Source of the DNA: Armatimonadota bacterium
Lineage (GTDB): Bacteria; Sysuimicrobiota; Sysuimicrobiia; Sysuimicrobiales; Kaftiobacteriaceae
Assembly: GCA_031081675.1 (NCBI GenBank)
Contig: JAVHLZ010000013.1
Coordinates: forward strand, 1-64,000
Direction of reading: 5' to 3'
Length of the DNA stretch: 64,000 nucleotides
Positions 56,704-64,000 of this stretch are shown piece by piece. The stretch's first letter is position 1. The number at the start of each line of letters is the position of its first letter. Under the pieces are notes generated by a model. That model searched no databases. It saw nothing but the letters and a program-made list of their open reading frames with translations, and was not told the DNA's origin. Position numbers and translations under genes: made by a program.

Positions 56704-57879
56704 TCAGGACGCCCGGGCAGGTAGCCGCACGGTGAAGCGGCTGCCCCCTCCCGGCCGGTTCTCCACGGACACCTCCCCGCCGTGGACCTCCACCAGCCTC
56801 TTCACGACGGCCAGCCCCAGCCCGCTCCCTCCGGTGGCGCGGGAGCGGGACGGGTCCGCCCGGTAGAAGGGCTCAAAGACGTGGTCCAGATCGGCGGGCG
56901 GGATGCCGGGGCCCTCGTCATCCACCACCAGCGTCACCCACCGCCGGTCCGCCCGCACCCCATCCCCGACGGTCATCGTCACCTGCCCTCCCGGAGGCGT
57001 GAACCGCACGGCGTTGTGCAGCAGGTTCTGCACCACCTGCCGCATCCGCGCCGGGTCCACGTCGGCGGTCGTGTCGCCCGCGGTCCGCACGTCCACCCGG
57101 ACCTGGCGCTCGCCGATCCACAGCGCCATGGCCTCCACCGACTCCCGGCACAGGTCGGCCAGGTCCACCGGGCGACGGTGCAGCTGCAGCTGTCCCGCGT
57201 CGGCCAGGGTCAGGTCCCGCAGGTCGGTGATCAGCTGGTTGAGCAGGGCGCTCTGGGTGTGCAGCATGGCCACCAGGTCGGGCGTGGGCTCGCGCACGCC
57301 GTCCAGGATGGCCTCCAAATTCCCCTCGATGATGGCCAGGGGCGTGCGGAGCTCGTGGGCGATGGCGGCCAGCAGCTCCCGGCGCTGCCGCTCGCTCTCC
57401 CGCAGCCGGCGGGCCATCCGGTTGAAGGCCGCGGCCACGTCCTCCAGCTCACCGCCGCCGTGCAGGCGCAGCTCCCGGTCCAGGTGGCCGGCGGCGACCG
57501 CCACCACTGCGTCGTGCAGATCCCGCAGGGGGCGGGACAGGCGGCGCGCCAGAATCACGCCCGCCACGACGGCCAGCAGGCCGGCGGTGCCTCCCGCCAG
57601 CCACAACGACCGGTTGAAGTTGGCCAGAAACACCCGCTGGGACGCGGCGAACAGGGCGGGCTTGACCCCCCGCACGAAGCCCTCCCGCACCGGGCGAGGC
57701 TGGTCCAGCAACCAGGAGACTTCCCCCCGCCGGATGCGCTCGTGGTAGGCGGCGATCTGCCAGGCGGTGATCTGCCGCGCCCAGAAGGCCACCACGCCCA
57801 CCGACAGGAGCGCCACGACCGCAAAGGCCAGGGCCAGCTGGACCTGCAGGGACGGGGACCGGCGCGACGGGCTATCCAT
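56704..57879 (-). CDS. Sensor histidine kinase
   Basis: A 391-aa transmembrane kinase. Two membrane segments (about 12-35 and 92-111) flank a short periplasmic region of about 55 residues; HAMP follows, then the H-box AIAHELRTPLAI with His175, N-box NLLHNAVRF, G1 VDDEGPGIP and G2 GGSGLGLAV. It overlaps the regulator gene by 8 bp. It presumably senses a membrane or envelope signal and controls the downstream efflux genes. Confidence 0.93.
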   Translation of the reverse strand: MDSPSRRSPSLQVQLALAFAVVALLSVGVVAFWARQITAWQIAAYHERIRRGEVSWLLDQPRPVREGFVRGVKPALFAASQRVFLANFNRSLWLAGGTAGLLAVVAGVILARRLSRPLRDLHDAVVAVAAGHLDRELRLHGGGELEDVAAAFNRMARRLRESERQRRELLAAIAHELRTPLAIIEGNLEAILDGVREPTPDLVAMLHTQSALLNQLITDLRDLTLADAGQLQLHRRPVDLADLCRESVEAMALWIGERQVRVDVRTAGDTTADVDPARMRQVVQNLLHNAVRFTPPGGQVTMTVGDGVRADRRWVTLVVDDEGPGIPPADLDHVFEPFYRADPSRSRATGGSGLGLAVVKRLVEVHGGEVSVENRPGGGSRFTVRLPARAS

Positions 57880-58555
57880 GGGCGGGCGAGACGAATTTGT
57901 AGCCCGCCCCGTAGACGGTGAGGATGTACCGGGGCTCCCGCGAGGCGGGCTCGATCTTCTGGCGCAGGTTCTTGATGTGGGCGTCGATGGTCCGCTCGAA
58001 CCCTTCGAAGGCGTAGCCGTAGACCCGGTCGATCAGCTGCATCCGGGTGAAGACCCGGCCCGGGTGGCCGGCCAGGACCTCCAGCAGCCTCCACTCGGTG
58101 GGCGTGAGGCGCACCACCTCGCCCTGTCGGCGGACCTCCTGGGCGCGGAAGTCGATGGTCAGGTCGCCCACCTGCAGCGCGTCGCGTCCCTCATGGCGGT
58201 TGCGGCGCAGGACCGCCCGCACCCGGGCCGCCACCTCCCGGGGGCTGAAGGGCTTGGTGACGTAGTCGTCGGCCCCCAGCTCCAGGCCCCGGACCTTGTC
58301 CTCCTCCTGGTCCCGCGCCGTCAGCATGATGACCGGGACCGTCGCCGTGGCCCGCAGGCGGCGCAGGACCTCCCACCCGTCCAGACGGGGCAGCATGATG
58401 TCCAGGACGACCAGATCGGGAAGGACGTCGTCCATCTGGCGCAGCGCCGCTTCGCCGTCGGCGACCGCCAGGACCCGATGGCCGTCGCGCTCCAGATACG
58501 AGCGCAGCAGAGCCGCGATCTCCGCCTCGTCTTCCACGACCAGGATCGTGGCCAT
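57872..58555 (-). CDS. OmpR-family response regulator
   Basis: A 227-aa regulator from ATG 58555. Receiver domain with phospho-acceptor Asp52 (LVVLDIMLPRLDG) and the switch Lys in VTKPFS; C-terminal winged helix (about 125-227) with LTPTEWRLLEVLAGHPG and IDAHIKNLRQKIE. First gene of an eight-gene minus-strand array, so it likely governs TolC-HlyD-MacB-DrrAB. Confidence 0.94.
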   Translation of the reverse strand: MATILVVEDEAEIAALLRSYLERDGHRVLAVADGEAALRQMDDVLPDLVVLDIMLPRLDGWEVLRRLRATATVPVIMLTARDQEEDKVRGLELGADDYVTKPFSPREVAARVRAVLRRNRHEGRDALQVGDLTIDFRAQEVRRQGEVVRLTPTEWRLLEVLAGHPGRVFTRMQLIDRVYGYAFEGFERTIDAHIKNLRQKIEPASREPRYILTVYGAGYKFVSPAHG

Positions 58556-58642
58556 CGTCACACCGGCGACTTCACCATACCACCGACCGCCGCGCCCCTG
58601 CCAGGACGGCCCCGCAGCGCAGCCCGGACACGCCGGACTGCC

Positions 58643-59620
58643 TCAGGGGCGCACGCCCAGGGTCACCGCCAGTGCCACGCGCTGTCCGCCCCGAACGACC
58701 ACCACTTGCACCCGCTGGCCGGGACGGCGGTCACCGATCGCCACCAGCAGATCGTCCCACGACCGGACAGGCGCTCCGTCCACCTCCACGATCACGTCGC
58801 CGGGCCGCAGGCCGGCCGACGCCGCGGGGGTACCGGGCAGAACCTGCCGGATCGCCGCCCCCTCCGGTCCCGGGCCGCGGGCGCCCGGGTCGCCGGCCAC
58901 ACCCAGCCACGCCCGCTCTACCCGGGCGCCGGCGCGCAGCGCCGGCAGAACGTCCCGCACCGCCGCCACAGAGACGGCCAGCCCGCCCCGCCGTCCGGAG
59001 GCATCCACCGAGAAGGCCACCACCACCCCCACGACTTCCGCGCGCACGTTCAGCAGTGGCCCGCCCGACATGCCCGGGCGCGCGGGGATGCTTACCCGCA
59101 GGAACGCTCCGCGGGCCAGTCCGGGCACGCTGACGTCGGTGCCCACCACCTGCCCGGCCCGCACCTCGTCTGCCCGGGCTCGGGGCGCGACGGCCACGAC
59201 CGGCTCGCCGACCCGCGGCGGCCGGCCGGCCAGGGAGAGGGCGGGCAGATCCGAGGCGGGCACCCGCAGCACGGCCAGATCCCGGGTAGCATCGTAACCT
59301 GCCAGGCGCGCCTCCAGCGGCGTCCGCCCGGACAGCTCGACGCGGATGCCGGCGGCGCGGCGGACGACGTGGGCGGCGGTGAGCAGCCAGCCGTCCCGAT
59401 CGATCACGAACGCGCTGCCGGAGACCGGGCGGCCGTCCACCGTCGCCCGCACCACCGCGATCGCCGGTGCCGCCTGCGCCAGGATCGCCTGGGGAGTCGG
59501 GGCGCCGGAGGCCCGCAGCGCCAGCGCCCCTCCCGTCACGATCAGCAGGACGCCGACCGCCGCCAGCACCCCCGGCGGAACCCGTCCGCCGTTACGACCT
59601 GGACCCAGGGGCCTCACCAT
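58643..59620 (-). CDS. Membrane-anchored trypsin-like serine protease with PDZ domain
   Basis: A 325-aa protein. An N-terminal membrane segment (about 18-36) acts as signal anchor, followed by a protease domain with His in LLTAAHVVRR, Asp in TRDLAVLRV and Ser in RPGMSGGPLLN. A C-terminal PDZ domain (from about residue 235) follows. Similar to HtrA-family envelope proteases; a second such protease in the window, at 41418, lacks an anchor. Confidence 0.87.
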   Translation of the reverse strand: MVRPLGPGRNGGRVPPGVLAAVGVLLIVTGGALALRASGAPTPQAILAQAAPAIAVVRATVDGRPVSGSAFVIDRDGWLLTAAHVVRRAAGIRVELSGRTPLEARLAGYDATRDLAVLRVPASDLPALSLAGRPPRVGEPVVAVAPRARADEVRAGQVVGTDVSVPGLARGAFLRVSIPARPGMSGGPLLNVRAEVVGVVVAFSVDASGRRGGLAVSVAAVRDVLPALRAGARVERAWLGVAGDPGARGPGPEGAAIRQVLPGTPAASAGLRPGDVIVEVDGAPVRSWDDLLVAIGDRRPGQRVQVVVVRGGQRVALAVTLGVRP

Positions 59621-59657
59621 CTCCTCCCGCCGTTTTCCGCGGTTCAGCCGATCCCGC

Positions 59658-60308
59658 TCAGGGGGCCGGCCGGGCCACGAAGCGCACCTCGATCTCCACC
59701 TCGTTCTGGGCCCGCAGCACGCCCAAGATCGACGGAGGCTCGAATCCGAAGTCGGTCATCAAGATCCGGGCGGTGGCCACGCCCCGCAGCTCCTGCCCTG
59801 TCAGGCGCACGGTAGCCGCAAATGTCACCGGTCTGACCACCTCCCGGATTTTCAAGTCGCCCGTGACGCGCAGCGACACCTCGCGGCCGTCCTCGTACCG
59901 CGCCGGCAGGCCGTCGATCCGGGTCGACGTGAACTCGGCCGTCGGAAAGCGCGCCGACTCCAGCCAGCGCTCGCGGATGGCGGCGTCCCGGCGGGGGCTG
60001 TCGGAGCGCAGCTGGCTGATGTCCACCTGGATCGGACCCACACGGCTGTTGGCGGGAGAGGCGCGGTCCACCAGGATCTCCCCCCGCACCGCGGTGGTCA
60101 CTCCCACGGCGACGTTGAACCGATTGCCCTCCCGGAACAGCGTCTCGCCGACCCGGTACAGCGCCTGGGATTCCCCCGGCACCAGCACGAAGCGCTGGAC
60201 GGCCGCCGGCGCCGCGGCCCCGGAGACGCCTGCGCCGCCCGCCAGCGCAGACCCGAGGACGATCACTGCGGCGACGATCCCGCCCGCGCGGCGCGCACCC
60301 GTCATCAT
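59658..60308 (-). CDS. YceI-like lipid-binding periplasmic protein
   Basis: From ATG 60308 (216 aa; ATG 60305 is a close alternative), GGAGGTGG upstream. Signal peptide (1-34), then a lipocalin-like YceI barrel with VGPIQVDISQLRSDSPRRDA, FPTAEFTSTRIDG and TGDLKIREVVRPVTFAAT. YceI proteins bind polyisoprenoids such as ubiquinone side chains in the periplasm. It lies 37 bp before the anchored protease. Confidence 0.87.
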   Translation of the reverse strand: MMTGARRAGGIVAAVIVLGSALAGGAGVSGAAAPAAVQRFVLVPGESQALYRVGETLFREGNRFNVAVGVTTAVRGEILVDRASPANSRVGPIQVDISQLRSDSPRRDAAIRERWLESARFPTAEFTSTRIDGLPARYEDGREVSLRVTGDLKIREVVRPVTFAATVRLTGQELRGVATARILMTDFGFEPPSILGVLRAQNEVEIEVRFVARPAP

Positions 60309-60414
60309 CCACCTCCACCCCATGGGGCGGGCGAGCCCCGACCCGCCCGCAGTGTCCCCCGGAGATGGTGGCCGGGGGATGTGAAGAACCCGTGAAATGC
60401 GAGAGGTGATCCGA

Positions 60415-61017
60415 TCAGTCCACGTCGAGGACGAAGTCAAACGATCCGGCCACGCCTCCGGGCTCCTCGCGCAGCGCCACCACGAGGTCGGGGCGGAACA
60501 GCGGGTCCTGCTGGTTGCGGGGATGGCCCGGGAAGTACAGCTGGGTGGTGAGGGTCGGACCTGCCGGGGCCCGCACCTTGACGTGGATGTGGGGCGTGCG
60601 GCCTCCATACCCGCCGGGGATCACCGTCTCCAGGGCGTAGCGGCCCCGCCCGTCGGCGAACTGGTGGCCCCGCAGGCGGTAGCCCGCGAGGTCGTACGCC
60701 CCGCGGGCGTCCGCCTGCCAGAAGTCCAACCACGCGCCGGGGACGGGACGGCAGGTCCGGGTGAACACCCCGCCGCCGAGACGCAGGCGGACCCCCGGCA
60801 TCCCCGGCTCCAGCAGGGAGGTACGGCGGGGGGACCCCTCCCGGTAGTACGGTCCCTCTGCCGCCGGCGGGGTCAGGCGGCCGGGAGTGCAGCCCGCCTG
60901 CGGGCCCTCCGCCGTTGCCCGGACAGTCAGGCCGGCCAGGACCAGGCCCGCCACCACCGCCACCACCCGTCCTCCCACGTCTGCCCGCCTCGCCGCAGTC
61001 CTCACCTGGACTCTCAC
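60415..61017 (-). CDS. Exported intradiol ring-cleavage dioxygenase-like protein
   Basis: A 200-aa protein from GTG 61017, overlapping the sugar-dehydrogenase stop (GTGA). A signal peptide precedes a catechol-dioxygenase-like fold. All four non-haem Fe(III) ligands can be placed: Tyr108 (ARGAYDLAGY), Tyr137 (PGGYGGR), His143 and His145 (TPHIHVKV). Secreted intradiol-like proteins occur in fungi and some bacteria. Here it is coupled to a sugar dehydrogenase gene, and the substrate may not be a simple catechol. Confidence 0.82.
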   Translation of the reverse strand: MRVQVRTAARRADVGGRVVAVVAGLVLAGLTVRATAEGPQAGCTPGRLTPPAAEGPYYREGSPRRTSLLEPGMPGVRLRLGGGVFTRTCRPVPGAWLDFWQADARGAYDLAGYRLRGHQFADGRGRYALETVIPGGYGGRTPHIHVKVRAPAGPTLTTQLYFPGHPRNQQDPLFRPDLVVALREEPGGVAGSFDFVLDVD

Positions 61018-62099
61018 CGGAAGACCACCCTCAGCAGGCGGTCGTCTCCGGGCCGCGGACGTCCCCGGCCGTCGGTATTGTTGGTGAGCAGGTAGAGAGC
61101 CCCGTCGGGGCCTTCCGCCACGTCCCGCAGCCGGCCCAGCTCCCCGCGGAAGTACACCTCCTGGCCGGTGACCCGGGCGAAGCGCGGGCCCGAGAGGGTC
61201 AGGCGGCGCAGGTGCTCTCCCCGCAGGGCAGCCACCAGCAGGCTGTCCGCCCACGGACCCCGGGCGGGCACGGCGATGCCCGACGGCGCCCAGGTGTCGG
61301 TCGGACCGCTGTCGGCGATGGGATCGGTAAAGCGCGGTTCCCCGCCGCGGCCGGACACCTCCGGCCACCCGTAGTTGCCCCCGGCTTCGATGACGTTCAC
61401 CTCATCCCGGCAGCACAGTCCCAGGTCGCCCGAGGGACCGTGCTCGGCCGCGTACATGGTCCGCGTCTGCGGGTGCCAGGCCAGGCCCTGCGGGTTGCGG
61501 TGGCCCAGGGAGTACACCGGCGAGCCGGGGAACGGGTTGTCGGCAGGCACGGAGCCGTCGGGGTTGATCCGGAGGATCTTGCCGGCCAGCGACGCCCGGT
61601 CCTGGGCCAGGGCGGGCTGGCGCGCGTCGCCGGTGGTGACGTACAGCCGCCCGTCGGGGCCGAAGAGGATCCGGCCGCCGTCGTGCACCACCGCCCCCGG
61701 AATGCGATCCAGGATCACGCGGTCCACCTGACCGCGGCCGTCCCGTTCCACCAGGCGCACGACCCGGTTCCACAGCCGGCCGTCGTCCCGGTAGGTGTGG
61801 TAGACGTACAGGGCCCCGCTGCGCGCGAACTCCGGCGCCAGGGCCAGCCCCAGCAACCCGCCCTCGCCCACGTGGGCCACCTCGAGCACCGCCCACGGCT
61901 GCGGATCCAGCCGGCCGTCCCGGACGATCCGGATGCGGCCGGGCCGCTCGGTCACAAAGATGCGCCCGTCGGGGGCGAACGCCACCGCCCAGGGAATCTG
62001 CAGCCCGCTCACCACCACCTCGACCGCGGGAGCCGGAGCGGTCCGTCCTGCGGTGGCGAGGGCGAGGAGCGTGGCCGCCGCTGCCAGCGCGATGCGCAC
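61014..62099 (-). CDS. PQQ-type soluble aldose sugar dehydrogenase
   Basis: GTG 62099 is chosen (361 aa, GGGAGGG upstream). Signal peptide (1-20), then a six-bladed propeller like sGDH/Asd. The signatures GLQIPWAVAFAPDGRIFV, VHDGGRILFGPDGRLYVTTGD (the catalytic His), LGHRNPQGLAW and YAAEHGPSGD are present. The family oxidises aldoses using PQQ in the periplasm. No PQQ biosynthesis genes are in the window. Confidence 0.87.
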   Translation of the reverse strand: MRIALAAAATLLALATAGRTAPAPAVEVVVSGLQIPWAVAFAPDGRIFVTERPGRIRIVRDGRLDPQPWAVLEVAHVGEGGLLGLALAPEFARSGALYVYHTYRDDGRLWNRVVRLVERDGRGQVDRVILDRIPGAVVHDGGRILFGPDGRLYVTTGDARQPALAQDRASLAGKILRINPDGSVPADNPFPGSPVYSLGHRNPQGLAWHPQTRTMYAAEHGPSGDLGLCCRDEVNVIEAGGNYGWPEVSGRGGEPRFTDPIADSGPTDTWAPSGIAVPARGPWADSLLVAALRGEHLRRLTLSGPRFARVTGQEVYFRGELGRLRDVAEGPDGALYLLTNNTDGRGRPRPGDDRLLRVVFR

Positions 62100-62262
62100 G
62101 GTCCGTCCCTCCCGGATGCTACCTTTCAGAGTGAGCCCCCTGTGTAGCGGCCGTGTGAACGCCTGCCGGGAATATTCCTTCCGAAGGCATCGTCCTGTAT
62201 CCTGGCAGACAGCGCACCCGCGCGGGCCGCTGCCTGGAGTCATGACACCCGAAGGAGGGACC

Positions 62263-63249
62263 ATGGGACCGAGTCGACCGCTGGGAGGCGTCCACCACGT
62301 CACCGCCATCTGCGGGCACCCCCAGGAGAATGTCGACTTCTACGTGGGCGTGCTGGGCCTGCGGCTGGTCAAGCGGTCGGTCAACCAGGACGACCCGGGC
62401 ACCTACCACCTGTTCTACGCCGACGCGGTGGGCACGCCGGGCACCGACCTGACGTTCTTCGCCTGGCCCGGGGGTCCCCGGGGGCGGGTGGGCGCCGGCC
62501 AGGCCGCCGCGGTGGCCCTCGCCGTGCCGCCGGGCGCGCTGCCGTTCTGGTCCGACCGCCTGCGGTCGCGGGGCCTCGACGTGCGCGGGCCAGTCCGCCG
62601 ATTTGACGAACACGTCCTGACCCTCACCGACCCCCACGGCCAGGTCGTCGAACTGGTGGGCGCGCCCGACGCCGCGGACCGGCCGTGGGTGTTCTGGGAG
62701 GACGGACCGATCCCCCGGGAGCACGCCGTGCGGGGCATTCACAGCGTCACCCTGACCGAAGCCGCCGCCGTACCCACGGTGCCGTTTCTGACCGAAAGGC
62801 TGGGATTCCGCCCGGTGGCCTCCGAGGGGAACCGGACGCGCTATGCGGTGGGCCCCGGAGGCTCGGGCGCCTGGCTGGACCTGGTGGTGGATCCCGGGGC
62901 CCCGGCCGGCCGGGTGGCGGTGGGCACGATCCACCACGTGGCATGGCGCACCCCCACCGATGACGACCAGCGGTCGTGGTGGGAGGCCATCCGCCGGCTG
63001 GGGGTGCCCGTCAGCGACATCATCGACCGGTTCTGGTTTCACTCCATCTACTTCCGCGAGCCCGGCGGGGTCCTGTTCGAAATTGCCACCGACGGCCCAG
63101 GGTTTGCGGTGGACGAAGCGGTGCACGAGCTGGGGTCGCGGTTGGTGCTGCCGCCGTGGCTGGAGCCTCGCCGCGCCGAGATCGAACGGGCCCTGATCCC
63201 CCTCGCCCTCCCCCCGATCACCCGCCCGGCGCAGGCCGGCGCGCCATGA
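62263..63249 (+). CDS. Ring-cleaving dioxygenase-like glyoxalase-fold protein (MhqO/MhqA type)
   Basis: ATG 62263 with AAGGAGGG upstream (328 aa). Tandem vicinal-oxygen-chelate domains: GVHHVTAICGHPQENVDFY at the start, RGIHSVTLTEAA in the middle and GTIHHVAWRTPT at the start of the last module, with FHSIYFREPGGVLFEIAT giving the Glu ligand. It is the pattern of MhqO/LinE-type hydroquinone dioxygenases of Bacillus. Followed by an MhqD-like hydrolase, 13 bp downstream. Confidence 0.88.
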   Translation: MGPSRPLGGVHHVTAICGHPQENVDFYVGVLGLRLVKRSVNQDDPGTYHLFYADAVGTPGTDLTFFAWPGGPRGRVGAGQAAAVALAVPPGALPFWSDRLRSRGLDVRGPVRRFDEHVLTLTDPHGQVVELVGAPDAADRPWVFWEDGPIPREHAVRGIHSVTLTEAAAVPTVPFLTERLGFRPVASEGNRTRYAVGPGGSGAWLDLVVDPGAPAGRVAVGTIHHVAWRTPTDDDQRSWWEAIRRLGVPVSDIIDRFWFHSIYFREPGGVLFEIATDGPGFAVDEAVHELGSRLVLPPWLEPRRAEIERALIPLALPPITRPAQAGAP

Positions 63250-63262
63250 CAGGGGTGGTGCG

Positions 63263-63913
63263 ATGACCCACGGGCCGGCGGGGTTTACGCACCGGTTCGA
63301 ACCTGCCGCCCCGGACGTGCCGCTGACGGTGCTGCTGCTGCACGGCACGGGAGGCGACGAGCACGACCTCATCGACCTGGGGCGGGCCGTGGCTCCGGGC
63401 GCGGCGCTGCTGAGCCCCCGGGGACAGGTGCTGGAGGGCGGGATGCCGCGCTTCTTCCGTCGGCTGGCCCCGGGCGTGTTTGACGAGGGCGACCTGATCC
63501 GCCGGACCCACGAGCTGGCCGACTTCGTGGAATCCGCCTGCGCGGCCTACGGCCGGGATCCGGCGCGGGTGGTGGCCGTGGGCTACTCCAACGGGGCCAA
63601 CATCGCCGCCGCCGTGCTGCTGCTGCGCCCCCGGACGCTGGCCGCCGCGGCCCTGCTGCGCCCGATGCTGCCGCTGCGCCCGCCGTCCGTGCCCGACCTG
63701 CGGGGCCGGCCGGTCCTGATCGCCGGCGGGCTGAACGATCCCCTGGTCCCGCGGGCCCGGACCGACGAGCTGGTGGACGTGCTCCGCCAGGCCGGCGCCG
63801 AGGTCACCGTCTCCTGGCGGCCGGGCGGACACGGGCTGACGCCGGACGACATCGCGGTGACCGCCGACTGGCTGGCGCGCCAGTCAGCCGGGCGGGCCTC
63901 CGTCACCGAGTGA
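63263..63913 (+). CDS. Carboxylesterase/phospholipase-like alpha/beta hydrolase (MhqD type)
   Basis: A 216-aa alpha/beta hydrolase. The oxyanion block LLLHGTGGDEHDLI and the nucleophile elbow GYSNGANIAA (Ser) are clear; Asp in GGLNDPLVP and His in PGGHGLTP complete the triad. In Bacillus the mhqO and mhqD genes are adjacent and respond to quinones; the same pairing is seen here, although no MarR-type regulator is in the window. Confidence 0.9.
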   Translation: MTHGPAGFTHRFEPAAPDVPLTVLLLHGTGGDEHDLIDLGRAVAPGAALLSPRGQVLEGGMPRFFRRLAPGVFDEGDLIRRTHELADFVESACAAYGRDPARVVAVGYSNGANIAAAVLLLRPRTLAAAALLRPMLPLRPPSVPDLRGRPVLIAGGLNDPLVPRARTDELVDVLRQAGAEVTVSWRPGGHGLTPDDIAVTADWLARQSAGRASVTE

Positions 63914-63928
63914 CCGCCGTGACACGGG

Positions 63929-63959
63929 CCGGGGCGGGGCCGCGCTCGCCCCGCCCCGG
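63929..63959 (+). terminator. Hairpin downstream of the MhqD-like gene
   Basis: Perfect 11-bp stem (CCGGGGCGGGG/CCCCGCCCCGG) with a 9-nt loop, 16 nt after the stop codon, followed by ACCTTCG. No long T-tract. Confidence 0.6.
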
Positions 63960-64000
63960 ACCTTCGCCCCCTGTCTGCCTACGCCACCCGCTGCACGGCG

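Overview
This is a G+C-rich bacterial chromosome segment with about 60 protein genes in compact, often 4-bp-overlapping operons. No rRNA, tRNA, phage, IS element or CRISPR array was seen. A TolC-type outer-membrane channel, a MacAB-like pump and PBP1A point to a diderm bacterium. The mix of sugar and peptide ABC transporters, beta-CASP nuclease, PfkB kinases and nucleoside hydrolases, together with the base composition, would fit an uncultivated lineage such as Armatimonadota or CSP1-3/Sysuimicrobiota. That assignment is a guess; no marker gene here settles it. Two genes are read only if an in-frame UGA is decoded as selenocysteine, so the organism very probably has the Sec machinery, although none of it lies in this window.

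Layout. 1-9.7 kb: peptide-type solute-binding protein, TolB-like propeller protein, membrane-anchored EEP phosphatase/nuclease, PAP2 phosphatase, beta-CASP metallo-hydrolase, SDR epimerase and RraA-like aldolase. 9.9-12 kb: bactofilin-like membrane protein, a repeat-bearing intergenic region and a small exported protein. 12-17.6 kb: FAD/Fe-S 2-hydroxyacid dehydrogenase, acetamidase/formamidase, the OsmC-like selenoprotein and an exported spermidine-synthase-like protein.

17.8-41.3 kb is a large catabolic island that appears built for nucleosides or related N-glycosides. Its parts are a GntR/UTRA regulator, an eIF2B/R15P-isomerase-like protein, an ADP-ribosylglycohydrolase, a sugar-type ABC importer, three nucleoside hydrolases, three PfkB kinases, an ABC-2 system with an exported partner, an MFS transporter, two amidohydrolases (one deaminase-like), and a complete PTS (HPr, EIIA, EIIB, EIIC of UlaA/SgaT type, EI). 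The logical flow is uptake by ABC, MFS or PTS, then base deamination, N-glycosidic cleavage, sugar phosphorylation and possibly isomerisation of a phosphopentose. Two family members carry altered active-site residues, so the real substrates may be unusual.

41.4-50.3 kb: HtrA-like protease, LysM/M23 endopeptidase, PBP1A, small membrane and exported proteins, an MBL hydrolase, an ICMT-like methyltransferase, a VanZ-like protein and a SelW-like selenoprotein. 50.3-58.6 kb is one minus-strand unit: response regulator, histidine kinase, TolC, HlyD/MacA, MacB ATPase, MacB permease, ABC-2 ATPase and ABC-2 permease, i.e. a regulated efflux system. 58.6-64 kb: a second trypsin-like/PDZ protease, YceI-like protein, intradiol dioxygenase-like protein, PQQ-type sugar dehydrogenase, and an MhqO/MhqD-like pair.
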